This document shows positions 1 to 7,843 of a stretch of DNA of 64,000 bases, one piece after another; within the stretch, counting starts at the first letter, position 1; every line of letters begins with the position of its first letter. The notes under the pieces were generated by a model. It was not told where the DNA came from. It made no database searches and saw nothing but the letters and a program-made list of their open reading frames with translations. Made by a program: the position numbers and the translations under genes. This DNA comes from Turicibacter sp. (GTDB taxonomy: Bacteria > Bacillota_I > Bacilli_A > MOL361 > Turicibacteraceae), in contig WRAJ01000007.1 in assembly GCA_009780245.1 (NCBI GenBank), positions 17,531-81,530 of the forward strand, in the 5' to 3' direction.

Positions 1-485
1 CGGTCTATTTTTTCAACCCTAATATCCACCCGCAAGCAGAATACGATAAACGCTTATCGGAGCAAATCCGCTTGGTAGAAGAGATGGAGTTAAGTTACGA
101 CGTCGTGACCGATGCGTACAACCCAAAGCCGTTTTACGAGAGCATCAAAGGACTTGAACAATTAGGCGAAGGCTCGGATCGTTGCACAAGCTGTTTTAGT
201 TTGCGATTGGAACAGACGGCGCGAAAAGCAAAGGAAGCTGGATACGACTATTTTGCAACTTCCTTAACCGTAAGTCCTAGAAAACCGTCGCAGCTATTGA
301 ATGAACTAGGCATCGCCCTCGAAGAAAAACTGGGAGTCAAATTTTTACGCTCAGATTTCAAGAAAAACAACGGGTACGCGAAATCCGTGGAATTAACGAA
401 AAAGTATAAACTATATCGGCAATGTTACTGCGGCTGTGTTTATACGCTCGCTGATTCCGAGGAACGTGCGCGAGGTTGTGACTAA
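1..485 (+). CDS. queH: Epoxyqueuosine reductase QueH, 5'-truncated by the window edge
   Basis: The reading frame is open from base 3, so the gene starts upstream of the window; about 160 C-terminal residues are visible. The protein matches the QueH (former DUF208) family, which reduces epoxyqueuosine to queuosine in the last step of tRNA wobble-base Q synthesis, a cobalamin-independent alternative to QueG. Visible hallmarks are the FFNPNIHP-type segment at the left edge, a CxxC motif (RCTSC) followed by an Arg-rich helix, and the C-terminal CYCGC cluster, the cysteines that bind the iron-sulfur cluster and metal. The N-terminal Cys pair of the family lies outside the window. It runs convergently toward the UPF0303 gene, separated by repeats and a terminator. 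The family assignment is firm; activity is inferred from homology. Confidence 0.9.
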   Translation, partial: VYFFNPNIHPQAEYDKRLSEQIRLVEEMELSYDVVTDAYNPKPFYESIKGLEQLGEGSDRCTSCFSLRLEQTARKAKEAGYDYFATSLTVSPRKPSQLLNELGIALEEKLGVKFLRSDFKKNNGYAKSVELTKKYKLYRQCYCGCVYTLADSEERARGCD

Positions 486-528
486 AAAGACATTGCCTTA
501 AGAAAGAATCACCTGCTGAATGAATAGT

Positions 529-716
529 ACCTTCACAATTTTGTGATATTCCTTTGAAAAAGTGAAGGTTTTGAGTGCAAGCACAAGATAAACCTTCACA
601 ATTTTGCAATATTTCTTTGAGAAAGTGAAGGTTTTGAGTGCAAGCGCAAGATAAACCTTCACAATTTTGCAATATTTCTTTAAAAAGTGAAGATTTTGAG
701 CGCAAGCACAAAGAAA
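529..716. repeat. Three tandem 63-bp repeats (family A, locus 1)
   Basis: Three near-identical units begin at 529, 592 and 655, exactly 63 bp apart. Each carries an inverted repeat, AACCTTCAC...GTGAAGGTT, with about 25 bases between the arms, so each unit can fold into a hairpin. The third copy is slightly degenerate (GTGAAGATT). The array lies between the convergent queH and UPF0303 genes. A second array with the same period and the same TTGAAAAAGTGAAGGTT core lies at 10445-10633. The period is a multiple of three, so spurious long ORFs run through it on the minus strand. No protein-coding role is supported. Confidence 0.9.
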
Positions 717-736
717 AACCCCCACGCGAGGGTTTT
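715..736. terminator. Bidirectional terminator between queH and the UPF0303 gene
   Basis: AAAACCC and GGGTTTT form a stem flanked by A-rich and T-rich sequence. It sits just after the 63-bp repeats, between two convergent genes, and could serve both strands. Confidence 0.6.
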
Positions 737-781
737 GTGATTTAAGCTTGTCGCTTGTTTTAATGAGACGGTCTTCTTTCG

Positions 782-1225
782 CTATGAAACTTTCAAATAG
801 TTATTCAGCGCATCAATAATGACCTGATGATCCAAAGTATGCTCTAGCCCGGACACACAGATGGCACCGACGACAACGCCTGCCTCCTTAATCGGAAAGC
901 CACCGCCGCAGACGGCATAACTTTCATCTGCCATCCACTGCTTATATGCCTCATTGTTTTCCATCTCTAAAAACGTATAAAGCGAGCTGTGGCCACTAGC
1001 GATCACAGTTTTTTCTTTGCGCACGGGCCATAAACTATCGTCTTTGCCGTCCATTAAATAACTAAGCACCAGATTCTCACGGTACGTCACCCGAATGCGT
1101 ACTGGATCGAAACCGCCTCGCTGGATCACAGCTAAAATCTCCTCGGCAATCGCCCAAGCGTCTGCGTGCGTAAACTGATCAAATACAAGCCTACTTTCTT
1201 GCTCCAAAACCATTTCCTTCGTCAT
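782..1225 (-). CDS. UPF0303 / HbpS-GlcG-like (DUF336) family protein
   Basis: A 147-residue protein of the UPF0303 group (heme-degrading domain / YBR137W-like, in the broad HbpS-GlcG fold). Visible family features are a central WPVRKE segment, the FLEMENNEAYKQWMADES region and the glycine-rich CGGGFPI followed by VVGAICVSG. Such proteins are often found beside sugar catabolic genes; their biochemical role is not settled, so no reaction is assigned. The first ATG at 1243 overlaps the GAGGAGAG ribosome site, so the ATG at 1225 (MTKEMV) is the better start. It is the last gene of a leftward set with two Gfo/Idh/MocA dehydrogenases. Confidence 0.8.
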   Translation of the reverse strand: MTKEMVLEQESRLVFDQFTHADAWAIAEEILAVIQRGGFDPVRIRVTYRENLVLSYLMDGKDDSLWPVRKEKTVIASGHSSLYTFLEMENNEAYKQWMADESYAVCGGGFPIKEAGVVVGAICVSGLEHTLDHQVIIDALNNYLKVS

Positions 1226-1260
1226 CGTCACATCTCTCCTCATTCAACGTAAAACTTGAA

Positions 1261-2280
1261 TCACACCAATCCACGAACGCCCTCTTCTAACATTTCCATT
1301 TGCAACAGGGTCTCCCAATCCGGGATCATCTTTTCAGTCCCGTTCACAATCGTCTCATAAAGCGCATCATACACGCGGCCGTAATCGCCGACTTCAGACA
1401 CGACCGCCTCCTGATGGTACACACCCGCTGAATCGTAGTAAGTCAGCGTCCCGTAATGCGCCGGTAAATCCACGCCGAAGTCGTCGTTAACAGGCATGTA
1501 AAATTGCTTTAAATGCTCTTCCTGTCGATCCTTGCCCGCTTTCACAAAGCATCCCTTTTTGCCATAAACGATAAAGCTCGGCCGCTCACACACGCGAAAA
1601 TAACTGGACTTCACCGACACCTTCAACGCCCCGTAATAGAGGTCCAGATCAAAATAGTCGTTCATCCGCCCCGGGCCTAATAATTGCCGCACGTCGTAAC
1701 GCACTTCATCTGGTTTTCCGAAGTAACCAATCACCTGATCAAGCGTGTGGCAGGCGTGCCCGTATAAATAAGAACTCTGTGGTGAAAACCCCTGCACCGA
1801 TTCTGGGATCTCCGGTCGGTAATAGTCAAAGTGCATCTCAAGCTCCAGCAAGTCCCCGAGTTTCCCGCTTTCAATCACTTTCTGAACGGTTAAGAAATCA
1901 CTGTCAAAGCGGCGGTTCTGATAAGCCTGCACAACCAAGCCTTTCTCAGCGGCCAAGTCGAACAACGCCTTAGCTTGTGCCACAGTCTCGACAAACGGCT
2001 TTTCAACCAAGCAATGCTTTCCGTGCTCAAGCACCATTTTTGCGTATTCAAAATGCGTGTCGTGCATCGTACACACGACAATGAGATCAATCTCAGCATC
2101 GTTTAACAGCGCATCTAAATCATCTGTGTAGGCAGTACCAGGAATCCGCGCCCAATCGGTTTTTGCTAAGTTTCGTGCATAGATGGTTTTCACTTTAATT
2201 TTATCAGGTCGCTGCAACACAAAGGGCAGGTGATACCGATTAGCCCCTTTACCATTTCCGATGTATCCAATCGTTAACAT
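1261..2280 (-). CDS. Gfo/Idh/MocA family oxidoreductase (first of a pair)
   Basis: A 339-residue NAD(P)-dependent dehydrogenase of the Gfo/Idh/MocA family, which oxidises or reduces hydroxyls of sugars and cyclitols. The N-terminal Rossmann fold begins TIGYIGNGKGANRYHLPF, with HCLVEKPF (the conserved EKP motif) near residues 90-97 and a C-terminal GFO_IDH_MocA_C domain. The nucleotide-binding loop is GYIGNGKGANRY rather than the usual GxGxxG, as in the YdgJ/YhhX-like subgroup. An AGGAGG site precedes the ATG. A 28-base gap separates it from the upstream dehydrogenase, suggesting one transcript. The substrate cannot be read from sequence. Confidence 0.87.
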   Translation of the reverse strand: MLTIGYIGNGKGANRYHLPFVLQRPDKIKVKTIYARNLAKTDWARIPGTAYTDDLDALLNDAEIDLIVVCTMHDTHFEYAKMVLEHGKHCLVEKPFVETVAQAKALFDLAAEKGLVVQAYQNRRFDSDFLTVQKVIESGKLGDLLELEMHFDYYRPEIPESVQGFSPQSSYLYGHACHTLDQVIGYFGKPDEVRYDVRQLLGPGRMNDYFDLDLYYGALKVSVKSSYFRVCERPSFIVYGKKGCFVKAGKDRQEEHLKQFYMPVNDDFGVDLPAHYGTLTYYDSAGVYHQEAVVSEVGDYGRVYDALYETIVNGTEKMIPDWETLLQMEMLEEGVRGLV

Positions 2281-2307
2281 AATAACGCCTCCTATTAGGG
2301 TGTATCT

Positions 2308-3279
2308 CTATAATTTCATTCCCACTTGCTGTCTCGCTACAGTTAAAATATCCATCACGATTAAGCTGTGTGCATTTAATTCCCGTGCTTTTTCAAGATC
2401 ACCTGATTTCAACAAGTTAACAAAGTATTCAATTTCATAAAACATGCGATGCTTGCCGTTGTTCAATTCGTACGTGATTTTGTCCCCCGAGTTATCGCCG
2501 TGCTCGAAGCAAGTAAAGACATTTGCTGGCTTACTACTATGCAAATACCCTTTATCCCCTTGCACGTTAACGGCAACCGGAGAAGCGCAATCCTTTGCAG
2601 CAATGGCTACGCATTTGAAAGTCGGATATTCCAACGTTAAAATCCCGGAAGTATCGACCCCTTTTTCCACGTTTGCGATATAGCGAAAGTCGGTAGGCTT
2701 ACCAAATATCCCAACGATAAAATGCACGTTATACACGTTCAAATCCATCATGGCGCCGCCTGACTTGTCCGCGTCAAAAACAGGTAACGTGGTACCAGCC
2801 TTAAATAAGTCGTAACGTCTGGAATACTGCGAATAATTCAACTGGACAATTTTAATATCCCCCAGTTGTGGCAACAGTTCTTTTGCTTGTAAATAATTCG
2901 GTAAGTATTGATTGGTGATCCCCTCGAAAATAATCACACCGTTTGCCTCGGCTAAATCGATTAGCTCTGTCGCTTGCGCGTAGGTAGAGGCGAACGGTTT
3001 CTCGATGAAGACGTGGTGGCCACTCTCTAATGCTCGTTTAGCGATGTCGTAATGTAAATGATTTGGGACAGCAACGTAAACGGCATCGATGTCATCCACT
3101 AGCAAGTCTTCGTAACTTTCATGGACGTTTGTGATGCCAAAGTGTTGTTGTAATTTTTTCATGGCTTCAATGCTTCGTTTCGTACCCGAAATCGCTTGAA
3201 ACGTGATCCCGCCTACTTCGTTGCATGCGTTTAAAAAGTCTGGGACGATTGTGCCAGAGCCGACAATTCCTAATTTCAT
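2308..3279 (-). CDS. Gfo/Idh/MocA family oxidoreductase (second of a pair)
   Basis: A 323-residue dehydrogenase with an N-terminal Rossmann motif (KLGIVGSGTIV), the AVPNHLHYDIA segment and HHVFIEKPFA carrying the catalytic EKP lysine. It resembles the YulF/YvaA-like subgroup of the Gfo/Idh/MocA family. An upstream in-frame ATG at 3294 lies inside the GGAGG ribosome site, so the ATG at 3279 is chosen. It heads a leftward set with another dehydrogenase and a UPF0303 protein and follows ispE by 21 bases. Together with the 7-14 kb cluster this gives three Gfo/Idh/MocA proteins in the window. The substrate is unknown. Confidence 0.87.
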   Translation of the reverse strand: MKLGIVGSGTIVPDFLNACNEVGGITFQAISGTKRSIEAMKKLQQHFGITNVHESYEDLLVDDIDAVYVAVPNHLHYDIAKRALESGHHVFIEKPFASTYAQATELIDLAEANGVIIFEGITNQYLPNYLQAKELLPQLGDIKIVQLNYSQYSRRYDLFKAGTTLPVFDADKSGGAMMDLNVYNVHFIVGIFGKPTDFRYIANVEKGVDTSGILTLEYPTFKCVAIAAKDCASPVAVNVQGDKGYLHSSKPANVFTCFEHGDNSGDKITYELNNGKHRMFYEIEYFVNLLKSGDLEKARELNAHSLIVMDILTVARQQVGMKL

Positions 3280-3300
3280 TCTTGGTGCCTCCATCTTGTA

Positions 3301-4155
3301 TTAGCCTAACATCCTTGTCATATGAACGGTGTATTCTGAGAATTTCTTTTTCATTTGTCGATAAAGATGATTGGCTTTTTTCTCCGTGTAAACCAAAGCA
3401 AAAACGGTTGCGCCGCTACCGCTCATGCGAGCACCACTCGCCCCATTGGCGATCATTTCTTTTCTAATCTCATTGATTACCGGAAAAATTTTAGTCGTCA
3501 CGGGTTCGAGATCATTGGATAGATAAGCACAGATTTCATTGAAATCCTCACGCTCAATCGCATTCAACATTGCTGTCGTATTAATCTCACCGGCATCTTC
3601 CAATCTAAACTTGCGATAAATATCACGTGTAGAAACTGACATCCTTGGGTTAACAATAATGACCCAGCATTTTGGCGGTGATTTTATCGGTGTTAAAATT
3701 TCACCGCGCCCTGTCGCGATGGCAGTGCCGCCAATGATGCAAAAGGGAATATCAGATCCAACCTGGGCGCCGATTTCACAAAGTTCTTCGTTGGTGCAAT
3801 CGACATCAAAAAGTTGCCGCAACGCTCTTAACGTTGCTGCGGCATTTGCACTTCCACCAGCGAGTCCACCGGCGATGGGGATTCTCTTTTCAATAAAAAT
3901 GTTTAAACCAGTGTGGATGTTGTATTTTTTTAAAAATAACTCAGCCACTTGGTAGGCGATGTTTTTCTTGCCGCGCGGTACGATTTCAGAATCTGATTCA
4001 ACCACGATTCTTCGTGTGTTTGGCACAGCCGTAACCGTGACATAATCAGCAAGATCGATCGTGGTCATGATCATCTCAACGTCATGAAAATCTTCTTGCT
4101 TACCAGTGACGGCCAGTGTGAGGTTTATTTTAGCGGGAGCTTTTTCTCTCATCAT
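3301..4155 (-). CDS. ispE: 4-diphosphocytidyl-2-C-methyl-D-erythritol kinase IspE
   Basis: A 284-residue GHMP-family kinase that phosphorylates the 2-hydroxyl of CDP-methylerythritol in the MEP isoprenoid pathway. The N-terminus has the APAKINLTLAVTG substrate motif, the ATP-binding glycine-rich PIAGGLAGGSANAAA lies near residues 91-105, and GARMSGSGATVFAL is the third GHMP motif near the C-terminus. Length is normal for the family. It is the gene after veg and yabG on the leftward strand, the arrangement known in spore-forming Bacillota. AAGGAGAT precedes two tandem ATGs at 4155 and 4152; the first is used here. Confidence 0.96.
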   Translation of the reverse strand: MMREKAPAKINLTLAVTGKQEDFHDVEMIMTTIDLADYVTVTAVPNTRRIVVESDSEIVPRGKKNIAYQVAELFLKKYNIHTGLNIFIEKRIPIAGGLAGGSANAAATLRALRQLFDVDCTNEELCEIGAQVGSDIPFCIIGGTAIATGRGEILTPIKSPPKCWVIIVNPRMSVSTRDIYRKFRLEDAGEINTTAMLNAIEREDFNEICAYLSNDLEPVTTKIFPVINEIRKEMIANGASGARMSGSGATVFALVYTEKKANHLYRQMKKKFSEYTVHMTRMLG

Positions 4156-4221
4156 TTTCCCCTATCTCCTTTTCCTATAGATTTTGTTCGTTGTGTCCCT
4201 TCATTTTATCACAAATTAAGA

Positions 4222-4252
4222 CAAAAAAAAACAGCTAATCCGATGTTAGCTG
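4222..4252 (-). terminator. Terminator downstream of veg
   Basis: Read on the minus strand, CAGCTAA and TTAGCTG form a 7-bp stem with a 7-base loop followed by nine T residues. It lies between veg and ispE, so veg is at least partly a separate transcript. Confidence 0.8.
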
Positions 4253-4258
4253 CTAAAA

Positions 4259-4492
4259 TTATTCAAAATCCAACTTCACTGATCCGGTAAGGATATCAAT
4301 ATAGTTATATGAGACCCGATCGACTGACTCATTATCTTCACCAATTTCTACAACAAACACAGATGGATACAGATTAGTTAAGGTGCCCATTTTTTCTGTT
4401 ATACGATTTCGGCTTTCGTAGGCAATTAGTTTAACAGGTTTTCCAACATTGCCATTTAACTCGTTACGAATATCTAAAATGTTTTTTGCCAA
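4259..4492 (-). CDS. veg: Veg family protein
   Basis: A 77-residue small basic-to-neutral protein of the Veg family (DUF1021), a highly expressed Bacillota protein linked in Bacillus subtilis to biofilm matrix regulation and spore outgrowth. The body AKNILDIRNELNGNVGK, then the YPSVFVVEI segment and RVSYNYIDILTGSV, match the family along its whole length. The longest frame begins at a GTG at 4501, but GAGAGGG lies only one base from it; the same site is about ten bases from the TTG at 4492, which gives MAKNILDI, the start typical of Veg. I therefore prefer TTG. It has a consensus sigma-A promoter and its own terminator, as expected for an abundant product. Confidence 0.9.
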   Translation of the reverse strand: MAKNILDIRNELNGNVGKPVKLIAYESRNRITEKMGTLTNLYPSVFVVEIGEDNESVDRVSYNYIDILTGSVKLDFE

Positions 4493-4544
4493 AAGTTCCA
4501 CGCCCTCTCGTTTAAGAGTCGCCCAGACTCTTACCCTAATAGAT

Positions 4545-4573
4545 ATTATAGCTCATTTTCAAGATTTTTTCAA
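4545..4573 (-). promoter_or_regulatory. Sigma-A promoter of veg
   Basis: On the minus strand TTGAAA (4573-4568) and TATAAT (4550-4545) are separated by exactly 17 bases, pointing at veg. The veg promoter is a classically strong one in Bacillus. Confidence 0.8.
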
Positions 4574-4603
4574 GGTTTTTCAAAAAAAACTTTCATTTAT
4601 CTC

Positions 4604-4632
4604 TTGCGCACTGATAAAAGTTATGATATAAT
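4604..4632 (+). promoter_or_regulatory. Sigma-A-like promoter pointing into the 3' end of yabG (antisense)
   Basis: TTGCGC (4604-4609), a 17-base spacer and TATAAT (4627-4632) lie on the plus strand between veg and yabG. No plus-strand gene follows; transcription would run antisense into yabG. Confidence 0.45.
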
Positions 4633-4691
4633 ACAAAATTTTGCATTTTTTGATAATTGAATACGTGCACAGAAATTTGTTCCTAAACGCA

Positions 4692-5504
4692 TTAACTTTT
4701 CAGTCCATACCTCAGCGTGCCTTTTGTTTGCAAACCACCGATCCCAGCGATTTTAGTCACGGTTTTCTCCAACGCTTCTTTCAAATCTACTTCCTCTTCG
4801 TAAGACGTTAAGGCCACCGTTGCTGCCACGATTGCCGGATCCAACGCATGAATATTAATGCGCTGCGGGCTCGACGCAAAATTAGCACCCGAACCAATCA
4901 ACGCCTCGAAATGCGACTGACAAGCCCCGGCAATAATGATCAAATAGTCAAGCGATGGTTCAAGCTTGCGCAACTCGTTTACCGTATTAACAAAATATTT
5001 TGAGCTGCGATAACCGTCCAAGCTGTGTGCCAACTCCTTCTGTTCAATGGCATCATGCCCGGTAATCACCACAATGTTTGGGCGCAGCTGCCGAACTAGT
5101 TCAGGAACACGCTCGGGCATTAACGACTCCTTTACAAAAATGGTTGTCGCATGCACATTCGCATTTTCATATAGTTTCGCACTGCGCTGGACATAATCAT
5201 CGTCACCGTCTACATGCAAAATCCGCCCGCTCACAAAAAAATCACTGTCCTTTTTAATGTTTCGCATCCCTTCGAGTTCCGGCTTTGCAATGGTTTTTAA
5301 AACCTTTTCCTCTTCAACCTCCGCCCCACGAACGTCGCATTCTGAAACGAGTGCCAGGTCATTAACCGGAGCGTCCGCGCTCAATCTAAAGAACATCCCT
5401 TTGAGCTGCGCGATGTCCTGTTCAATGCTTTCAATTTTAAACATCGTATCTAAATCATATGATTTTCTTGCAACAATATCACCAACTTTAAACGTTACAT
5501 TCAT
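4692..5504 (-). CDS. yabG: Sporulation-specific protease YabG
   Basis: A 270-residue member of the YabG family (peptidase family U57), a cysteine-type protease that processes spore coat proteins late in sporulation. The N-terminus FKVGDIVARKSYDLDTMFKI is the family's SH3-like start; the central segments ILHVDGDDDYV, RPNIVVITGHDA and IIAGACQSHFEALI carry the candidate catalytic His (GHD) and Cys (GAC) region; RINIHALDP follows. It is a direct marker of an endospore-forming lineage. AGGGGGG precedes the ATG. Upstream is a CATAnnnTA element like sigma-K minus-10 boxes. Slightly shorter than the B. subtilis protein. Confidence 0.94.
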   Translation of the reverse strand: MNVTFKVGDIVARKSYDLDTMFKIESIEQDIAQLKGMFFRLSADAPVNDLALVSECDVRGAEVEEEKVLKTIAKPELEGMRNIKKDSDFFVSGRILHVDGDDDYVQRSAKLYENANVHATTIFVKESLMPERVPELVRQLRPNIVVITGHDAIEQKELAHSLDGYRSSKYFVNTVNELRKLEPSLDYLIIIAGACQSHFEALIGSGANFASSPQRINIHALDPAIVAATVALTSYEEEVDLKEALEKTVTKIAGIGGLQTKGTLRYGLKS

Positions 5505-5524
5505 AAAAAAGCCCCCCTTACCAG

Positions 5525-5533
5525 TAGACTATG
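5525..5533 (-). promoter_or_regulatory. Possible sigma-K minus-10 element for yabG
   Basis: On the minus strand CATAGTCTA fits the mother-cell sigma consensus CATAnnnTA and lies 20 bases before the yabG start. yabG is sigma-K-dependent in B. subtilis; the minus-35 AC cannot be placed firmly. Confidence 0.35.
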
Positions 5534-5564
5534 ACATTGGTCTATTTGGCGGGTGGGGGAATGT

Positions 5565-5795
5565 TTATTTTTTCTTACTTTTCTTAGGGGGGACGAGATC
5601 AACGCTACTTTTAAAGCACGGGTTACATGTTAAAATACGTTTGATCGCTAGCAGCGTGCCAAAAAACCAACCGTGCACCTCCAACGCTTCAATGGCGTAA
5701 TGGGAGCACGTCGGAAAATGCCGGCAAGCGGGAGGCGTGTGGGCAGAGATGTTTCTTTGATACCATTTCACGGCGCTGATAAGAATTTTTTTCAA
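5565..5795 (-). CDS. yidD: Membrane protein insertion efficiency factor YidD
   Basis: A 76-residue YidD-family protein, a peripheral inner-membrane protein that assists the YidC/Sec route. Conserved features are VKWYQRNIS near the start, CRHFPTCSHYAIEAL near residues 24-38 and the terminal CNPC. Length is normal. It begins with TTG, preceded by AAGGTGAT, which overlaps the stop codon of the LacI-type regulator 11 bases upstream, so the two are probably translationally coupled. Its usual partner yidC is elsewhere in this window (29.1 kb), not adjacent. A lysine-rich tail ends the protein. Confidence 0.92.
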   Translation of the reverse strand: MKKILISAVKWYQRNISAHTPPACRHFPTCSHYAIEALEVHGWFFGTLLAIKRILTCNPCFKSSVDLVPPKKSKKK

Positions 5796-5806
5796 TTTAG
5801 ATCACC

Positions 5807-6817
5807 TTATGTGCTTTCTCGAATGATGAAGTCTGTGAAGAGCGTAATGTTTTTCGGCTCAAACTGGGGATAGTTGATGGATTCGATTAAAATGTCACAG
5901 GAATGATAGCCAATTTCAAACGACGGTTGGGCGATGGTGGTGATCGTCGGTGAGACCATGATCGTCAGGTCAATGTTATCAAAGCCGATGACCGCAATGT
6001 CTTCGGGTACTTTTTTACCAGAACGCTTAGCCGCTTCGATCGCAGCCGCAGCAAAAATGTCTGACGAAGCAAAAACGGCATCGATTTCCGGCTTGTTTTC
6101 AAATAAGAAGACCAGATGTGAGAGGGCAGCGCTGTAGCTAATCGCGGATAGATGGACAACAATGTCGTTGTTAATGTCAAGTCCGGCATCTTGGTGAGCC
6201 AGTCGGTAGCCAATTTCGCGATCCCGTGCGTATTTTCTGTTTAATGTCCCGTTGATAAGAGCAATGTTTCGACGACCGCTTGTCACGAGGAAATTGGTTG
6301 CTTGTTGCGCAGCCTTTACATCGTCAATACCAACGTGGGAAATCTTAGGTGTTCCCCAATGCTCGGAACACATGACAAGTGGCCATTTTTCATTAACTTG
6401 AAGTGCCACTTCTAAGCTTGGAAATGCCGATAAAGCAACAATGCCAGCCACGTGGATGTCTGTTAAAATTTCTTCGTAATAGCTGAAATCCACACTTTCT
6501 TCTTTGGCAAGGACGACGGTAATCAAATAATCACTGTTTTTGGCTGCCCGTTTCACACCATCAATAACGGGTGCGTTAAACGGGTTGGAAAAGTCTGGTA
6601 CTAAAATAACAATGGTTTTACTGTCTTCTAAAAATTGCCTGCTTTGTTTTTGACGATCGTTTAGTTCATAGTTGCTGTTTTTGATGATTTGCATCACCTT
6701 CTCACGTGTTTTAGGGTTAACATTATTCTTGTTATTTATCACACGTGAGACCGTTGCTGTTGACACTTCTGCCATTTTAGCAATTTCTTCAATAGAGATA
6801 TCTTTTGTTTTTCGCAT
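5807..6817 (-). CDS. LacI-family transcriptional regulator of the adjacent sugar operon
   Basis: A 336-residue repressor. The N-terminal LacI helix-turn-helix is clear (SIEEIAKMAEVSTATVSRVINN, residues 8-29), followed by a hinge and a periplasmic-binding-protein-like effector domain with VIGFDNIDL and the usual family length. It is divergent from the epimerase-dehydrogenase-ABC importer operon, with two identical palindromes (TGTAAAATTTACA and its complement) in the intergenic space, one by each promoter. This strongly suggests autorepression and control of the operon by a sugar-derived effector. The effector is not identifiable. yidD follows closely downstream. Confidence 0.93.
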   Translation of the reverse strand: MRKTKDISIEEIAKMAEVSTATVSRVINNKNNVNPKTREKVMQIIKNSNYELNDRQKQSRQFLEDSKTIVILVPDFSNPFNAPVIDGVKRAAKNSDYLITVVLAKEESVDFSYYEEILTDIHVAGIVALSAFPSLEVALQVNEKWPLVMCSEHWGTPKISHVGIDDVKAAQQATNFLVTSGRRNIALINGTLNRKYARDREIGYRLAHQDAGLDINNDIVVHLSAISYSAALSHLVFLFENKPEIDAVFASSDIFAAAAIEAAKRSGKKVPEDIAVIGFDNIDLTIMVSPTITTIAQPSFEIGYHSCDILIESINYPQFEPKNITLFTDFIIREST

Positions 6818-6863
6818 AAAAAATCCTCGCTTTTTACTTTATTCTTTCATTATACCACACTTG

Positions 6864-6876
6864 TGTAAATTTTACA
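6864..6876. promoter_or_regulatory. Operator near the LacI-type regulator promoter
   Basis: TGTAAATTTTACA is a near-perfect palindrome and the exact reverse complement of the site at 6958. It overlaps the expected minus-35 region of the regulator gene, whose minus-10 TATAAT lies at 6849-6854 on the minus strand. Confidence 0.75.
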
Positions 6877-6908
6877 TTACTTTTTTGTAAAAAGATGAAA
6901 ATAAATCC

Positions 6909-6937
6909 TTGACTTTTAAAAATACCTGTAATATAAT
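6909..6937 (+). promoter_or_regulatory. Sigma-A promoter of the sugar operon
   Basis: TTGACT (6909-6914), a 17-base spacer and a perfect TATAAT (6932-6937). The predicted start of transcription is just upstream of the operator at 6958. Confidence 0.85.
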
Positions 6938-6957
6938 GTGATGGAAGTGGTTTCTTA

Positions 6958-6970
6958 TGTAAAATTTACA
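6958..6970. promoter_or_regulatory. Operator downstream of the sugar-operon promoter
   Basis: TGTAAAATTTACA, 21 bases after the minus-10 and just before the AGGAGG of the epimerase gene. A repressor here would block early elongation. Together with the site at 6864 it allows looping over about 94 bp. Confidence 0.78.
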
Positions 6971-6985
6971 ACGAGGAGGTAGATT

Positions 6986-7831
6986 ATGAAATTCGGTGCA
7001 AGTACATTTATTTGGGTGTCACCGTTTAGTAATGATACCTTAGATTTGTTTCAAAAAGCAAAAGACATGGGTTATGATATTCTTGAAATTTGCATAGAGG
7101 ATCCGGATACGATTGACACAGATCGTATTGTCAAAGCAGCAGCAGATACGGGCATGCAAGTGATCATCTGTGGGGCATTTGGACCGGAAAGGGACGTTAG
7201 TGCAACAGATGCAAAGACTAGAGCGCAAGGCGTTGCCTACATTAAAACGTGCATTGACATTGCTGTGAAAGTGGGTTCTGATTTAGTATCGGGACCGATG
7301 TTTTCTGCCACTGGTAAGACAAATCTGTTATCAGAGACTGAAAGAGCAAGTCAATGGCATAGAGCCGTTTATCATTTGAAGGAAGCAAGTGCCTATGCGA
7401 AAGAAAAAGGGGTGAAACTGGCGATTGAACCTTTGAATCGGTTTGAAACGGACTTTATTAATACCGTTGAGCAAGGTTTAGAATTAGTTGCACGTATTGG
7501 GATGGATAACGTTGGGTTATTAATTGATACGTTTCATATGAACATTGAAGAGAAAAACATCGGCGAGGCGATTCGCTTAGCTGGTGATAAAGTGTTTAAC
7601 TTCCATTCGTGTGCGAGTGATCGTGGGACGCCTGGGAAAGATCACATTAACTGGCAGGAAGTGAAAGATGCCTTGAGTGATATTCATTATCAAGGTCCTG
7701 TGGTGATTGAAGCGTTTAATTCTAACATTACGGAGATTGCGAAAGCTGTTTCGTTGTGGCGTCCATTAGCGGATTCTCCGGATGAGTTGGCTGGGGAGGG
7801 GGTAAGCTATTTGAAGGGTGTGTTTGGGTAG
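6986..7831 (+). CDS. Sugar-phosphate isomerase/epimerase family TIM-barrel protein (tagatose/psicose 3-epimerase-like)
   Basis: A 281-residue AP-endonuclease-2-type TIM barrel. Metal-site landmarks match ketose 3-epimerases: LAIEPLNRFETDF (Glu near residue 150), LLIDTFHMNIEE (Asp and His), NFHSCASDRGTPG (His) and VVIEAFN (second Glu near residue 248). Enzymes of this family invert C3 of free ketoses such as D-tagatose, D-psicose or related cyclitol ketones. It is the first gene of the operon repressed by the divergent LacI-type regulator. A strong GAGGAGG precedes the ATG. The exact sugar is not determinable; the dehydrogenase and importer downstream suggest uptake and oxidation-epimerisation of a rare sugar or cyclitol. 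Confidence 0.85.
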   Translation: MKFGASTFIWVSPFSNDTLDLFQKAKDMGYDILEICIEDPDTIDTDRIVKAAADTGMQVIICGAFGPERDVSATDAKTRAQGVAYIKTCIDIAVKVGSDLVSGPMFSATGKTNLLSETERASQWHRAVYHLKEASAYAKEKGVKLAIEPLNRFETDFINTVEQGLELVARIGMDNVGLLIDTFHMNIEEKNIGEAIRLAGDKVFNFHSCASDRGTPGKDHINWQEVKDALSDIHYQGPVVIEAFNSNITEIAKAVSLWRPLADSPDELAGEGVSYLKGVFG

Positions 7832-7843
7832 GGGTTGGTTATG

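Noticed and set aside
358..725. Minus-strand ORFs of 75 and 117 residues through the repeats after queH
   Set aside because: They exist only because the 63-bp period is a multiple of three; the protein is a translated repeat with no ribosome site or family match.
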